DNA of 64,000 nucleotides from contig NZ_CM009578.1 in NCBI RefSeq assembly GCF_002993885.1, positions 623,251 through 687,250 of the forward strand. The letters run 5' to 3'. The position numbers and the translations under genes were made by a program. The DNA comes from Sphingopyxis lindanitolerans. Its GTDB lineage: Bacteria > Pseudomonadota > Alphaproteobacteria > Sphingomonadales > Sphingomonadaceae. Shown piece after piece: positions 28,773 to 37,024 of this stretch (the first letter of the stretch is position 1; the number at the start of each line of letters is the position of its first letter). Under the pieces are notes generated by a model, which searched no databases, was not told where the DNA came from, and saw nothing but the letters and a program-made list of their open reading frames with translations.

Positions 28773-28831
28773 TGGGAGAGTTCCTGATAATATTATTTCA
28801 TGAAATAGCGTACGGAAGCGCCTCTATACGC

Positions 28832-29563
28832 CTATCGGGGCAGATTCAATGTCACATTCTTGCACATCCGCGCCAATCGCTCGGCGAACAGCGCCTGCCC
28901 CGCCGCATTGCCGACCAGATCCTGCCGCATCTCGATCCCCACATAGGGCACACCGTTCGCCTCGGCATGCCGATTCATCGTCGCATTGAGCAACTTGCCC
29001 GAATAGGGAAGCTGGTCGCCGACGGTCAGCCCCTCGCCGCGCAACGCCGCGATCGCGGCGCCCGCCAGCCGGTCGTCCTCATTATAGAGCACCCCGACGT
29101 GCCACGGCCGTGCCTGTTCGGGGTCGCTCGCCAGCACGGGGGTGAAGCTGTGCAGCGACAGGATCATCGCCGGCGGATGGCGCGCGATCGTCGCGGCGAT
29201 ATGGGCGTGATAGGGACGAAAAAAACGCGCCAGCCGGGCTTCGCGTCCGGCATGATCCAGCGCGTTCCCCGGAATGGCGTGGCCGTCGCTGGCGATCGGG
29301 ATCGCGCCCGGCGCCTCCTCGTCGCGGTTGCAATCGGCGACCAGCCGCGACACACCGCCGAGGATTGCGGCGTCAACCGCGCCCGCCTCGACCAGCAGCG
29401 CCGCCACCTCGGCGACCCCGAGGTCGATCGCGATATGGTTGGCGAGCAGCGCCGGGTCGATGCCGAGGTCGATGTCGTCCGGCACCTGCGCCGACGCATG
29501 ATCGCCGATCAACAGAAGGCCGCCTGCCCGCGGCGTCCCCAATTGCCGCCACGCCTCGCTCAC
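28832..29563 (-). CDS. N-formylglutamate amidohydrolase family protein
   Basis: 243 residues from a GTG at 29563 that overlaps the ispE stop as GTGA. Family signatures are LLLIGDHASAQVPDDIDLG near the N-terminus, DCNRDEEAPGAIP, and ILSLHSFTPV followed by HVGVLYNED and GVPYVGIEMRQDLV. Such enzymes deformylate N-formylglutamate at the end of histidine degradation, but no hut genes are nearby, so the substrate may be another N-formyl or amide compound. It is the last gene of the ETF-QO/TPR/ispE chain. Confidence 0.85.
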   Translation of the reverse strand: MSEAWRQLGTPRAGGLLLIGDHASAQVPDDIDLGIDPALLANHIAIDLGVAEVAALLVEAGAVDAAILGGVSRLVADCNRDEEAPGAIPIASDGHAIPGNALDHAGREARLARFFRPYHAHIAATIARHPPAMILSLHSFTPVLASDPEQARPWHVGVLYNEDDRLAGAAIAALRGEGLTVGDQLPYSGKLLNATMNRHAEANGVPYVGIEMRQDLVGNAAGQALFAERLARMCKNVTLNLPR

Positions 29564-30423
29564 CGCAACGCCCCCGCGAGCTGCCACCAATACGGATGGC
29601 GCGCCGCCAGCCGTGCCGCCGCCGCATCGCGCTCTCCGGCGGCGTCGAACAGCGCAAAGCAGGTCGCCCCCGATCCCGACATGCGCGCAAGCCAGGGTTT
29701 CAGCGCACCCAACTCGGTCAGCACATCGACGATCGCGGGGCAGCCGGCGATCGCCGGGCGTTGCAGATCGTTGCGCGACGCGAAAAGCTGCGCGCGCAGA
29801 TCCGCGCCGGTGAACAAAGGCCCGCGATCGACGCCGTCCCACGCGGCGAACACCGGGCCGGTCGCGACCGGCTGGCGCGGGTTGACGAGCAGCACCGGCG
29901 TCCCGCCGAGCGCCAGTTCGGGCACCGCGCTTAATTGCGTGCCGACACCGGTGCCAAGGCAGGTGGCGCTCGCCACGCAGGCCGCGATATCGGCGCCGAG
30001 CGGGGCGACGAGGCGCGGCAGCGCGGCGTCGCCGATCTCGGGCAGGAAATGCCGCCGCACCAGCCGCGCCATCGCCGCGGCATCGGCCGACCCGCCGCCG
30101 ATCCCCGCCGCCACGGGCAAATTCTTGGTCAGGCCGATCGCCAGCGGCGGCACGCGGTCGGCGCCATGGCGTTCGCGCATCAGCGTCAGCACACGCAGTA
30201 CCAGATTGTCGGCGCCATCGCACAGCCCGGCGGCGAATTCGCCGTCGAGGGTCAGGCGGTCGGCGTCCGCCACATCGGCGACGAGCGCGTCGCCCGCATC
30301 GACGAAAGCGAACAGCGTCTCGATCTCATGATAGCCATCGTCGCGCCGCGCGCGGATATGCAGCGCCAGGTTAATCTTGGCCCAGCCTGTTTCGCGCATC
30401 GTCATCGTATCGGGGGGCGTCAT
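29560..30423 (-). CDS. ispE: 4-diphosphocytidyl-2-C-methyl-D-erythritol kinase
   Basis: 287 residues, GHMP kinase fold. It phosphorylates CDP-methylerythritol in the MEP isoprenoid route. Signatures are WAKINLALHIRARRDDGYHEIETLF at the N-terminus (WAKINL), the ATP loop LPVAAGIGGGSADAAA near 100, and LARMSGSGATCFALF at the C-terminus. The ATG at 30423 overlaps the TPR gene's TGA by one base (TGATG), and its own stop overlaps the next GTG, so the three genes are translationally coupled. Confidence 0.95.
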   Translation of the reverse strand: MTPPDTMTMRETGWAKINLALHIRARRDDGYHEIETLFAFVDAGDALVADVADADRLTLDGEFAAGLCDGADNLVLRVLTLMRERHGADRVPPLAIGLTKNLPVAAGIGGGSADAAAMARLVRRHFLPEIGDAALPRLVAPLGADIAACVASATCLGTGVGTQLSAVPELALGGTPVLLVNPRQPVATGPVFAAWDGVDRGPLFTGADLRAQLFASRNDLQRPAIAGCPAIVDVLTELGALKPWLARMSGSGATCFALFDAAGERDAAAARLAARHPYWWQLAGALR

Positions 30424-32084
30424 CACGGCGCCGTCGTCGCGGCGGTCAGCCCGTCGCGCAGCTTGGCCGCGAGGCGCGCGCCCATGTCGGCATCGGCAAC
30501 CAGCGCCGCCGCACGCCACGTATAACGCGCCTGGAACCTGCGCCCCGCCTGCCAATAGGCGTCGCCCAGATGTTCGACGATCACCGCGTTTCCGGGCGCG
30601 CTCGCCTGCGCCTTTTCGAGCAAGGGCACCGCGTCGGCGGTGCGGCCGGTGAGGAAATAGGCCCAGCCGAGCGAATCGGTGATCGCGGCATTCTGCGGCT
30701 CGGCCCGCCACGCCGCCTCGATCCGGGCGAGCGCCTGGTCGACATTCTTGCGCCGCTCGATCGCCGAATAGCCCGCGAAATTGAGCACCGCCGCATCATC
30801 GGGGCGCAGCGCGACCGCCTGCTCGATCAGCGCCGATGCGCCGTCCCAATCATCGGCCTGCAAGCGCAGTTCGGCGCGGGCGATCAGCAATGTGCCGCGA
30901 AGCGCGCGATCGTCGGGCCCGTCGCCGAGCGTCGCCTCGAGGGCGGCATAGGCACGCGCCGCCGCCTCGCGGTCGTCGGCGCGCCGCGCGATATCGGCGA
31001 AGCGGACGAGCATGGAGCGCGCCGGGGTCGCCTTTGCGGCGGCTTCGGCCAGCGCCGTCGCGCCGGCAAGGTCGCCCGCATCGGCCATCAATTCGGCGCG
31101 GCGCATCTGGAGGACCGGCGGAATGTCCGCGCGGCCGCTGGTCAGCAGCGCCGCTGCATCGCCTTGCTGGCCGTTGCGGTCGAGCGATTCGGCGAGCGCC
31201 GAGCGCACCGCCCAGTCGCGGTCGTCGAGCCACCAGGCGGCGCGTCCGAACAGCAGCGACAGCTTGACGTTGCCTCCCGGCACCCGCGCAAAGCTGTCGC
31301 CGAGCAGCGCGAGCCAGTGCGCCATCCCGCCGCGCGCCGTCGATACCGGCTGCTCGGGAAGCAGCAGCATCGGATCCTCGCGCCCGCCCGCGGCCAGCGC
31401 GATCCGCCCCCGCAGCGCATCGGCGGCCGCGGCGTCGCCCGCCGCGGCAAGCGTCGCGGCAAGGCGCAGCGCGACGAGCTGGCTCATGCGGTCGGTCGGA
31501 ACGGTTTCGGCGGCCAGAGTGGCGGCATCGGCGGGGCGGTTCGCCGCAGCCTCGACCAGCGCCGCTTCCAGCGCCAGCGCGGGTTCGGGGCGTCCTTTCC
31601 CGGCCGAAGCGAGCAGATGCCGCTCGGGCGCCTTTTCGCGGGCGCCGACGTCGATCCAGCTATGGAAGGCCGGAACGATCAGCTTGGCGATCGCGCTGCT
31701 GTCGACCTTGTCGGATCGGCCGTTCAGATAATCGCGCGCGCCTTTCCAGTCGGAGCGCCGCATCGCATCGACGACGAGCACGAGTTGGGCGTCGAGCCGC
31801 CGGTTGCCGCCCTGCCACAGCCGCAGCGCGGCGCTGCGTGCGGCGGGCAGGTCGTCCGCCTGGATCGCCTGTTCGAGCATCCGGCCGCGCAGGCCGGGCA
31901 AGTCGGGTGCTACGCTCGCGACGCGGGTCAGGGCCGCCAGCGCCGCCGCCGGATCGCTCGCATCCTCGGCCAGCCGCGCATCCGCCAGCGCCGCCAGCGT
32001 GGCGCCATCGTCGACGGCCGCCTGCGCGGGACCGGCGGCGACAAGCGCGCCGGCGGCCAGGATCAGGCGAACGGACTTACATAT
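30423..32084 (-). CDS. Exported TPR-repeat protein with no canonical start codon
   Basis: The frame encodes helical TPR-like repeats, for example DAAVLNFAGYSAIERRKN, NAAITDSLGWAYFLTGR and NAVIVEHLGDAYWQAGR near the C-terminus. The first ATG/GTG/TTG is the TTG at 31901, giving 492 residues. Upstream the frame stays open through a convincing export signal, KSVRLILAAGALVAAGPAQA, but no standard start codon precedes it before an in-frame stop inside the ETF-QO gene. Candidate non-standard starts are ATA at 32084 or ATT at 32093; a GGAGG lies five bases before the ATT. A base-call error or unusual initiation are both possible. Envelope-located scaffold role inferred from the signal and repeats. 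Confidence 0.75.
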   Translation of the reverse strand: MCKSVRLILAAGALVAAGPAQAAVDDGATLAALADARLAEDASDPAAALAALTRVASVAPDLPGLRGRMLEQAIQADDLPAARSAALRLWQGGNRRLDAQLVLVVDAMRRSDWKGARDYLNGRSDKVDSSAIAKLIVPAFHSWIDVGAREKAPERHLLASAGKGRPEPALALEAALVEAAANRPADAATLAAETVPTDRMSQLVALRLAATLAAAGDAAAADALRGRIALAAGGREDPMLLLPEQPVSTARGGMAHWLALLGDSFARVPGGNVKLSLLFGRAAWWLDDRDWAVRSALAESLDRNGQQGDAAALLTSGRADIPPVLQMRRAELMADAGDLAGATALAEAAAKATPARSMLVRFADIARRADDREAAARAYAALEATLGDGPDDRALRGTLLIARAELRLQADDWDGASALIEQAVALRPDDAAVLNFAGYSAIERRKNVDQALARIEAAWRAEPQNAAITDSLGWAYFLTGRTADAVPLLEKAQASAPGNAVIVEHLGDAYWQAGRRFQARYTWRAAALVADADMGARLAAKLRDGLTAATTAP

Positions 32085-33732
32085 TGGGGTAATTGGGGCC
32101 TCCGCCGCCTTCGGGAGTGACCCAGTTGATATTCTGGGTCGGATCCTTGATGTCGCAGGTCTTGCAGTGAACGCAATTCTGCGCGTTGATCACGAACCGC
32201 GGATTGCCCTCGTCCTGCCCGACGACCTCATACACCCCCGCGGGGCAGTAACGCTGCGCGGGTTCGTCGTACATCGGCAGATTATATTCGATGGGGATCG
32301 ACGGATCCTTGAGTTGCAGATGGACCGGCTGATCCTCCTCATGGTTGGTGTTCGACACGAACACCGAGGACAGGCGGTCAAAGGTCAGCACGCCGTCGGC
32401 CTTCGGATAGTCGGGCTTCGGCATCATGTCGGCACGGTAAAGCGTCGTGTTATCGGGATGATGCTTCATCGTGAAAGGCACGCGAAGACCCATCGTTTCG
32501 AGCCACATCGTCATGCCCGACAGGATCGTTCCGGCGAGGTCGCCGAATTTCTCGACCAGCGGCAGCACGTTGCGAACGACGCCAAGTTCCTTCTTCACCC
32601 AGCTTTCATCATAGGCGTCCTGATAGGCGGTGAGAACGTCAGCTTCGCGCCCCGCGGTCACCGCGGCGAACGCCGCCTCGGCCGCCATCATGCCTGACTT
32701 CATCGCGGTATGGGTGCCCTTGATGCGCGGCACGTTGAGGAAACCCGCGGTATCGCCGATCAGCGCCCCGCCCGGAAAGGCGAGCTTCGGCACCGACTGC
32801 CAGCCGCCGTCGCTGATCGCGCGCGCGCCATAGGAGACGCGCTTGCCGCCCTTCAATATCTTCGCGATCTCGGGATGCGTCTTCCACTTCTGCATCTCCT
32901 GGAACGGAGAGATGTGCGGGTTGCGATAGTTGAGCCAGGTCACGAAGCCGAGCGCGACCTGTCCGTTCGCCTGATGATAGAGGAAGCCGCCGCCATTGGC
33001 GTTCGCATCGAGCGGCCAGCCCTGCGTGTGGATGACGCGGCCGGGCGCATGGCTTTCGGGATCGATGTCCCACAATTCCTTGACGCCGAGGCCGTAAACC
33101 TGCGGTTCGCAATCGGCGTCGAGCGCGAATTGCGGCTTGAGCATCTTGGTCAAATGCCCGCGCACGCCCTCGGCAAAGAAAGTATATTTCGCGTGGAGTT
33201 CGAGCCCCGGCGCATAATCGGGCTTGTGGCTGCCGTCGCGCGCGACCCCCATGTCGCCGGTCGCGACGCCCTTGACCGAGCCATCCTCGTTAAAGAGAAT
33301 TTCCGCCGCCGCAAAGCCCGGGAAGATTTCGACCCCCAGCCCCTCGGCCTGTTCGGCGAGCCAGCGGCAAAGATTGCCGAGGCTGCCCGTATAGGTGCCC
33401 TTGTTGTGCATGAACCCCGGCGAAATGAATTCGGGGAGACCGAATTTCTTCGTCTTGGTCAGCACCCAATGCTGGTTGTCGTTCACCGGCACCTCGGCGA
33501 GCGGGCAGCCCTGGTCCCGCCAGTCGGGAAGCAGTTCGTCGAGCGATTTCGGGTCGATCACCGCCCCCGACAGGATATGCGCGCCGACCTCGGACCCCTT
33601 TTCCAGGATGCACACCGACAATTCGCTGCCTGCTTCGTTCGCCCGCTGCTTCAGCCGGATCGCCGCCGAAAGCCCCGCAGGCCCCGCGCCGACGATCACG
33701 ACGTCATAGGGCATCGATTCCCGTTCGCTCAC
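32077..33732 (-). CDS. Electron-transfer flavoprotein:ubiquinone oxidoreductase
   Basis: 551 residues from the GTG at 33732 (VSERESMPYDVVIVGAGPAG); an ATG at 33768 would add 12 residues with no sequence support. It passes electrons from ETF to ubiquinone in fatty-acid and amino-acid oxidation. An FAD fold opens at VVIVGAGPAGLSAAIRLK; the ubiquinone and FAD middle region has GTHTAMKSGMMAAEA; the C-terminal 4Fe-4S site is RYCPAGVYEVV followed by NCVHCKTCDIKDP. It ends GPNYPNM, as in its homologues, and overlaps the frame of the TPR gene. Confidence 0.95.
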   Translation of the reverse strand: MSERESMPYDVVIVGAGPAGLSAAIRLKQRANEAGSELSVCILEKGSEVGAHILSGAVIDPKSLDELLPDWRDQGCPLAEVPVNDNQHWVLTKTKKFGLPEFISPGFMHNKGTYTGSLGNLCRWLAEQAEGLGVEIFPGFAAAEILFNEDGSVKGVATGDMGVARDGSHKPDYAPGLELHAKYTFFAEGVRGHLTKMLKPQFALDADCEPQVYGLGVKELWDIDPESHAPGRVIHTQGWPLDANANGGGFLYHQANGQVALGFVTWLNYRNPHISPFQEMQKWKTHPEIAKILKGGKRVSYGARAISDGGWQSVPKLAFPGGALIGDTAGFLNVPRIKGTHTAMKSGMMAAEAAFAAVTAGREADVLTAYQDAYDESWVKKELGVVRNVLPLVEKFGDLAGTILSGMTMWLETMGLRVPFTMKHHPDNTTLYRADMMPKPDYPKADGVLTFDRLSSVFVSNTNHEEDQPVHLQLKDPSIPIEYNLPMYDEPAQRYCPAGVYEVVGQDEGNPRFVINAQNCVHCKTCDIKDPTQNINWVTPEGGGGPNYPNM

Positions 33733-33815
33733 CGCAATAACCTTTCTGCCGTCCCTGCGCGGGATCATTCATCGCGATCCGCGCTCATTCTGTCACGAAT
33801 TGCGATGCCCGCCAA

Positions 33816-33831
33816 TTGACGTGTCCGTCAA
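33816..33831. promoter_or_regulatory. Palindrome TTGACG-TGTC-CGTCAA in the ETF-QO / UDG-like divergent gap
   Basis: A perfect 6-4-6 inverted repeat 22 bases before the ATG of the plus-strand gene, in a short (120-base) divergent intergenic region. The first half could serve as a -35 box. It may be an operator for either gene; no regulator is indicated. Confidence 0.3.
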
Positions 33832-33852
33832 CAGGCTGTTTCAACAAATCAC

Positions 33853-34638
33853 ATGGGTGGGCGCAATTCTGTTTTATTGGCCGAAAGCTATCGCGACTGG
33901 TGGTCGCTGGTCGGGGTGGACTCGCTCGTCGGCGAAGCGCCGGCGGGCTGGCTCGACGCGCCCGTCGCCAACGACGTCGCCGCAAAACCGAAATCCGCGC
34001 CGGTCGCCGAACCCGAAACACCCTCGCTCCCCGCCGCTCTCCAGCGCCGCGAAGCCCCGGCCGAAGCCGACGCCGAGGGTCCGGTGGTGTTTCCGGACGA
34101 GTGGAGCGCCTTCCAGGCATGGCTCGCCGAAAGCGCCGAGGTTCCGGGCAGCCAGTGGGACGCGCGCCGCGTGCTCCCCCAGGGACAGACCGAAGCGCCG
34201 CTGATGCTGCTCACCGCCTGGCCCGAGGTCGATGACCAGCGCGACGGGGCGCTCTTCGCCGGTCCGGCGGGGCCGCTCCTCGATGCGATGCTGCGCGCGA
34301 TCGGGATGACGCGCGGCGATTGCTACCTCGCCAGCCTTGCCGTCACGCGCCCGCCTGGGGGACGCTGCGACGACCGGGACAGGGGCGAACTCGACCGGCT
34401 GCTCTGGCATCACCTCGGCCTCGCGAAACCGGCGCGGCTGCTTTTGATCGGCGGCGACATCGTGCGGATGGCGGCGAATATCTCGCTGCCCGATGCGCGC
34501 GGAAGGTTACTCGATATTAACCAAGATGGCGGCAAGATGGAGGCCGTGGCAGTCGCGCACCCCGCGATGCTGCTTGCCCGGCCCGCGCAAAAGGCGGCCG
34601 CCTGGGACAGCCTGAAACTGTTCAGCCAGGGACGTTGA
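33853..34638 (+). CDS. Uracil-DNA-glycosylase-like protein lacking iron-sulfur cysteines
   Basis: 261 residues. The C-terminal two thirds follow the family 4 UDG layout: a strand PLMLLTAWPE, GALFAGPAGPLLDAMLRAIGM (family GRPFVGRAGQLL), CYLASLAVTRPPGGR (family NVVKCRPPxxR) and VAHPAMLL (family HPS motif). The four cysteines that hold the 4Fe-4S cluster in active family 4 enzymes are not at their positions, and the GEGPG catalytic loop is replaced by TAWPEVDD. The N-terminal 90 residues are Pro/Ala/Glu-rich. It may be an inactive or repurposed relative. The last codons (FSQGR and stop) are duplicated immediately downstream. Confidence 0.75.
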   Translation: MGGRNSVLLAESYRDWWSLVGVDSLVGEAPAGWLDAPVANDVAAKPKSAPVAEPETPSLPAALQRREAPAEADAEGPVVFPDEWSAFQAWLAESAEVPGSQWDARRVLPQGQTEAPLMLLTAWPEVDDQRDGALFAGPAGPLLDAMLRAIGMTRGDCYLASLAVTRPPGGRCDDRDRGELDRLLWHHLGLAKPARLLLIGGDIVRMAANISLPDARGRLLDINQDGGKMEAVAVAHPAMLLARPAQKAAAWDSLKLFSQGR

Positions 34639-34665
34639 CTAAGTTCAGCCAGGGACGTTGACTAA
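34620..34665 (+). repeat. Perfect 23-base tandem duplication
   Basis: GTTCAGCCAGGGACGTTGAC plus TAA occurs twice with no spacer (34620-34642 and 34643-34665). The first copy holds the last codons and stop of the UDG-like gene; the second lies directly before the transglycosylase ATG and brings AGGGA close to it. Perfect identity suggests a recent slippage event. Confidence 0.95.
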
Positions 34666-34666
34666 G

Positions 34667-36430
34667 ATGAGAAACATGACCGCGAACCTGCTTTCGGGCG
34701 CGCTTCTGGCCTTGGCCGCCGCGGCGGCGTCGCCTGCGCTCGCCGCCGATACCGGCACGCCCGACCTCCTCGCCGCGCCGCAGACGGTGCCCGAAATTCT
34801 CTCGTCGAAGCAGAAGCAGCTCTATACGCAGGTGCTCGCCGCGATCCGCGGCCAGCGCTGGGCCGAAGCGAAAACCCTGCTCGGCGACGACAATGGGCCG
34901 CTGGGCGATTTCCTGCGCGCCGAACTGCTCACCGCCGCGAACAGCCCGCGCGCCGAGGTCGCCGACATCATGCCGATTCTGGCGCGCTCGCCGCAGCTGC
35001 CGCAGGCCGAGCAACTCGGCCGCCTCGCCACCAAACGCGGTGCGACCGATATTCCGACGCTCCCCGATCAGAACCGCCTGAGTTGGTCGGGCACCGCGCC
35101 GCGCCGCGTCGGCGCCGACAGCGTCAGCGACCCCTTTGCCGCGGGCCTCGCGCGCTCGATCCCCGACCGGATCAAGAATGACGACCCGGCGGGCGCCGAA
35201 ACGCTCTATATGGCGGTCGCCGACAAGCTGACGGCAGAGGCGCGCGACGAATGGCGGCAAAAGATCGCCTGGTCCTATTATATCGAAAATGACGACGCGA
35301 ACGCGCTGCGCCTGTCGCGGGCCTGCACCGAAGACCGCGGCGGCTGGGCGACGCAGGCCGCCTGGGTGCAGGGCCTCGCCGCGTGGCGCCTGCGCGATTA
35401 TCCCACCGCGCTCACCGCCTTCGACCGCGTCGCGCGCGACGCGCCCGACAGCGAGCTTCGCGCCGCAGCCTATTATTGGGCGTCGCGCGCCGCGATCGCG
35501 TCGGGCCAGCCGCAGTCGGTAGAACCGCGCCTGCGCGCCGCCGCCGCCAATGAGGAAACCCTCTATGGCCTGCTCGCCGCCGAAACGCTCGGCATCGAGA
35601 CCGGCAGCCAGCGCGAGAATGTCCGCCCCGATCGCAGCGCCTGGCGCGCGCTCGAGGATCTGCCCAACGTCCGTGCCGCGATGGCCTTCGCCGAGATCGA
35701 CGAGGACGGCTATGCCGGCGAATTGCTGAAACATCAGGCCCGCATCGGCAATCCGAACCAGCACGCCCAGCTCGCGGGCATGGCGCAGGCGCTCAGCCTG
35801 CCCGAAACCCAGCTTTATCTCGCGCACAACACGCCGCAGGGCCGCAAGCTTGCGACCGCGGCGCGTTATCCGCAGCCCAAGTGGCAACCCAATGGCGGTT
35901 GGCGGGTCGACCCCGCGCTCGTCTTTGCCCACACGCTTCAGGAATCGCGGTTCCAGCGTGCGGTCGTGAGTCCGGCGGGCGCGATGGGGCTGATGCAGGT
36001 GCGTCCCGGCACCGCGTCGGACCTGGCACGCTGGGACGGCGACTCCCGCGCGCCGGGCGATCTCAAATCGCCCGCGGTCAACATGGATTTCGGCCAGCGC
36101 TACCTCGAATATCTCAGCAAGGACGGCTCGACCGGCGGCCTGCTGCCCAAGGTGATCGCCGCCTATAACGCCGGCCCCGCGCCCATCGCGCGCTGGGCGA
36201 GCGAGGTTCGCGACAATGGCGACCCGCTGCTCTACATCGAATCGATCCCCTATTGGGAAACGCGCGGCTATGTCGGCATCGTCCTTCGCAACTATTGGAT
36301 GTACGAAGCGCAGCAGGGCAAGCCGTCGGTCAGCCGCGCGGCGCTCGCGCAGGGCAAATGGCCGCGCTTTCCCGACGGCAAGGATCGCACCCGGCTGAGC
36401 TGGGCCGGCGGCCTCGCCAATGCCGATTGA
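34667..36430 (+). CDS. Soluble lytic murein transglycosylase (SLT domain)
   Basis: 587 residues from the ATG at 34667; TTG (34658) and ATG (34676) are alternatives. Residues 1-27 form a signal peptide ([19 protein letters not shown]), so it acts on peptidoglycan in the periplasm. The N-terminal 400 residues are alpha-helical and TPR-like as in Slt70. The catalytic domain has [24 protein letters not shown] with the catalytic Glu in QESRF, then [12 protein letters not shown] and [15 protein letters not shown]. Upstream is the tandem duplication; downstream it overlaps moaB by 11 bases. Confidence 0.92.
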   Translation: MRNMTANLLSGALLALAAAAASPALAADTGTPDLLAAPQTVPEILSSKQKQLYTQVLAAIRGQRWAEAKTLLGDDNGPLGDFLRAELLTAANSPRAEVADIMPILARSPQLPQAEQLGRLATKRGATDIPTLPDQNRLSWSGTAPRRVGADSVSDPFAAGLARSIPDRIKNDDPAGAETLYMAVADKLTAEARDEWRQKIAWSYYIENDDANALRLSRACTEDRGGWATQAAWVQGLAAWRLRDYPTALTAFDRVARDAPDSELRAAAYYWASRAAIASGQPQSVEPRLRAAAANEETLYGLLAAETLGIETGSQRENVRPDRSAWRALEDLPNVRAAMAFAEIDEDGYAGELLKHQARIGNPNQHAQLAGMAQALSLPETQLYLAHNTPQGRKLATAARYPQPKWQPNGGWRVDPALVFAHTLQESRFQRAVVSPAGAMGLMQVRPGTASDLARWDGDSRAPGDLKSPAVNMDFGQRYLEYLSKDGSTGGLLPKVIAAYNAGPAPIARWASEVRDNGDPLLYIESIPYWETRGYVGIVLRNYWMYEAQQGKPSVSRAALAQGKWPRFPDGKDRTRLSWAGGLANAD

Positions 36431-36944
36431 CGAAAGCCTCGCTTTCAAACCGGTTCGCATCGCCGTCCTGACGATTTCCGACAGCCGCGGCGCGGCGGAC
36501 GACCGGTCAGGCGACAAGCTGACGGCGCTGCTGACCGAGGCCGGGCATATCCTCGCCACGCGCGCGATCATCCGCGACGAAAGCGACCTGATCGTCTCGC
36601 GCCTCCACAATTGGATCGACGACCCCGAGGTCGATGTCATCATCACCACCGGCGGCACCGGCGTCACCGGCCGCGACGTGACGCCCGAGGCGCTGCGCCG
36701 TCTCGACGGCAAGGACATCCCCGGCTTCGGCGAGCTGTTCCGCTGGCTCAGCTATCAGACGATCGGCACGTCGACAATCCAGTCGCGCGCCTGCGCCGTG
36801 GTCGCGCGCGGCACCTACATCTTCGCGCTCCCCGGTTCGACCGGCGCGGTGACCGACGCCTGGGAGGGCATATTGGCCACCCAGCTCGACAGCCGCCACA
36901 AGCCGTGCAACTTCGTCGAACTGATGCCCCGGCTGACGGAATAG
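36420..36944 (+). CDS. moaB: Molybdenum cofactor biosynthesis protein MoaB
   Basis: 174 residues of the MogA/MoaB fold. It adenylylates molybdopterin before metal insertion. Signatures are [37 protein letters not shown] and [18 protein letters not shown]. The start overlaps the transglycosylase stop region by 11 bases, so translation is coupled despite unrelated functions. moaC and moeA are about 20 kb away on the same strand. A strong terminator follows. Confidence 0.92.
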   Translation: MPIDESLAFKPVRIAVLTISDSRGAADDRSGDKLTALLTEAGHILATRAIIRDESDLIVSRLHNWIDDPEVDVIITTGGTGVTGRDVTPEALRRLDGKDIPGFGELFRWLSYQTIGTSTIQSRACAVVARGTYIFALPGSTGAVTDAWEGILATQLDSRHKPCNFVELMPRLTE

Positions 36945-36947
36945 CAT

Positions 36948-36990
36948 AACCGTCGCCCCCGCGCAGGCGGGGGCGACGGTTATTTGTTCT
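36948..36990 (+). terminator. Strong hairpin terminator after moaB
   Basis: A 15-bp perfect stem AACCGTCGCCCCCGC / GCGGGGGCGACGGTT with loop GCAG, followed by ATTTGTTCTTTATTTGTTC. It starts 4 bases after the moaB stop codon. The stem is a member of the CCCCCGCNNAGGCGGGGG repeat family put to use as a terminator. Confidence 0.85.
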
Positions 36991-37001
36991 TTATTTGTTC
37001 T
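36980..37001 (+). repeat. 11-base tandem duplication TTATTTGTTCT x2
   Basis: Two perfect consecutive copies of TTATTTGTTCT, in the tail of the moaB terminator and ending 23 bases before the next start codon. Probably replication slippage. Confidence 0.85.
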
Positions 37002-37024
37002 CATCGGCGGAATATCCTCGCCCG

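Noticed and set aside
36995..37024. A start at 36995 for the radical SAM gene
   Set aside because: That start lies in the terminator tail and tandem duplication of moaB; the ATG at 37025 gives a plausible N-terminus.
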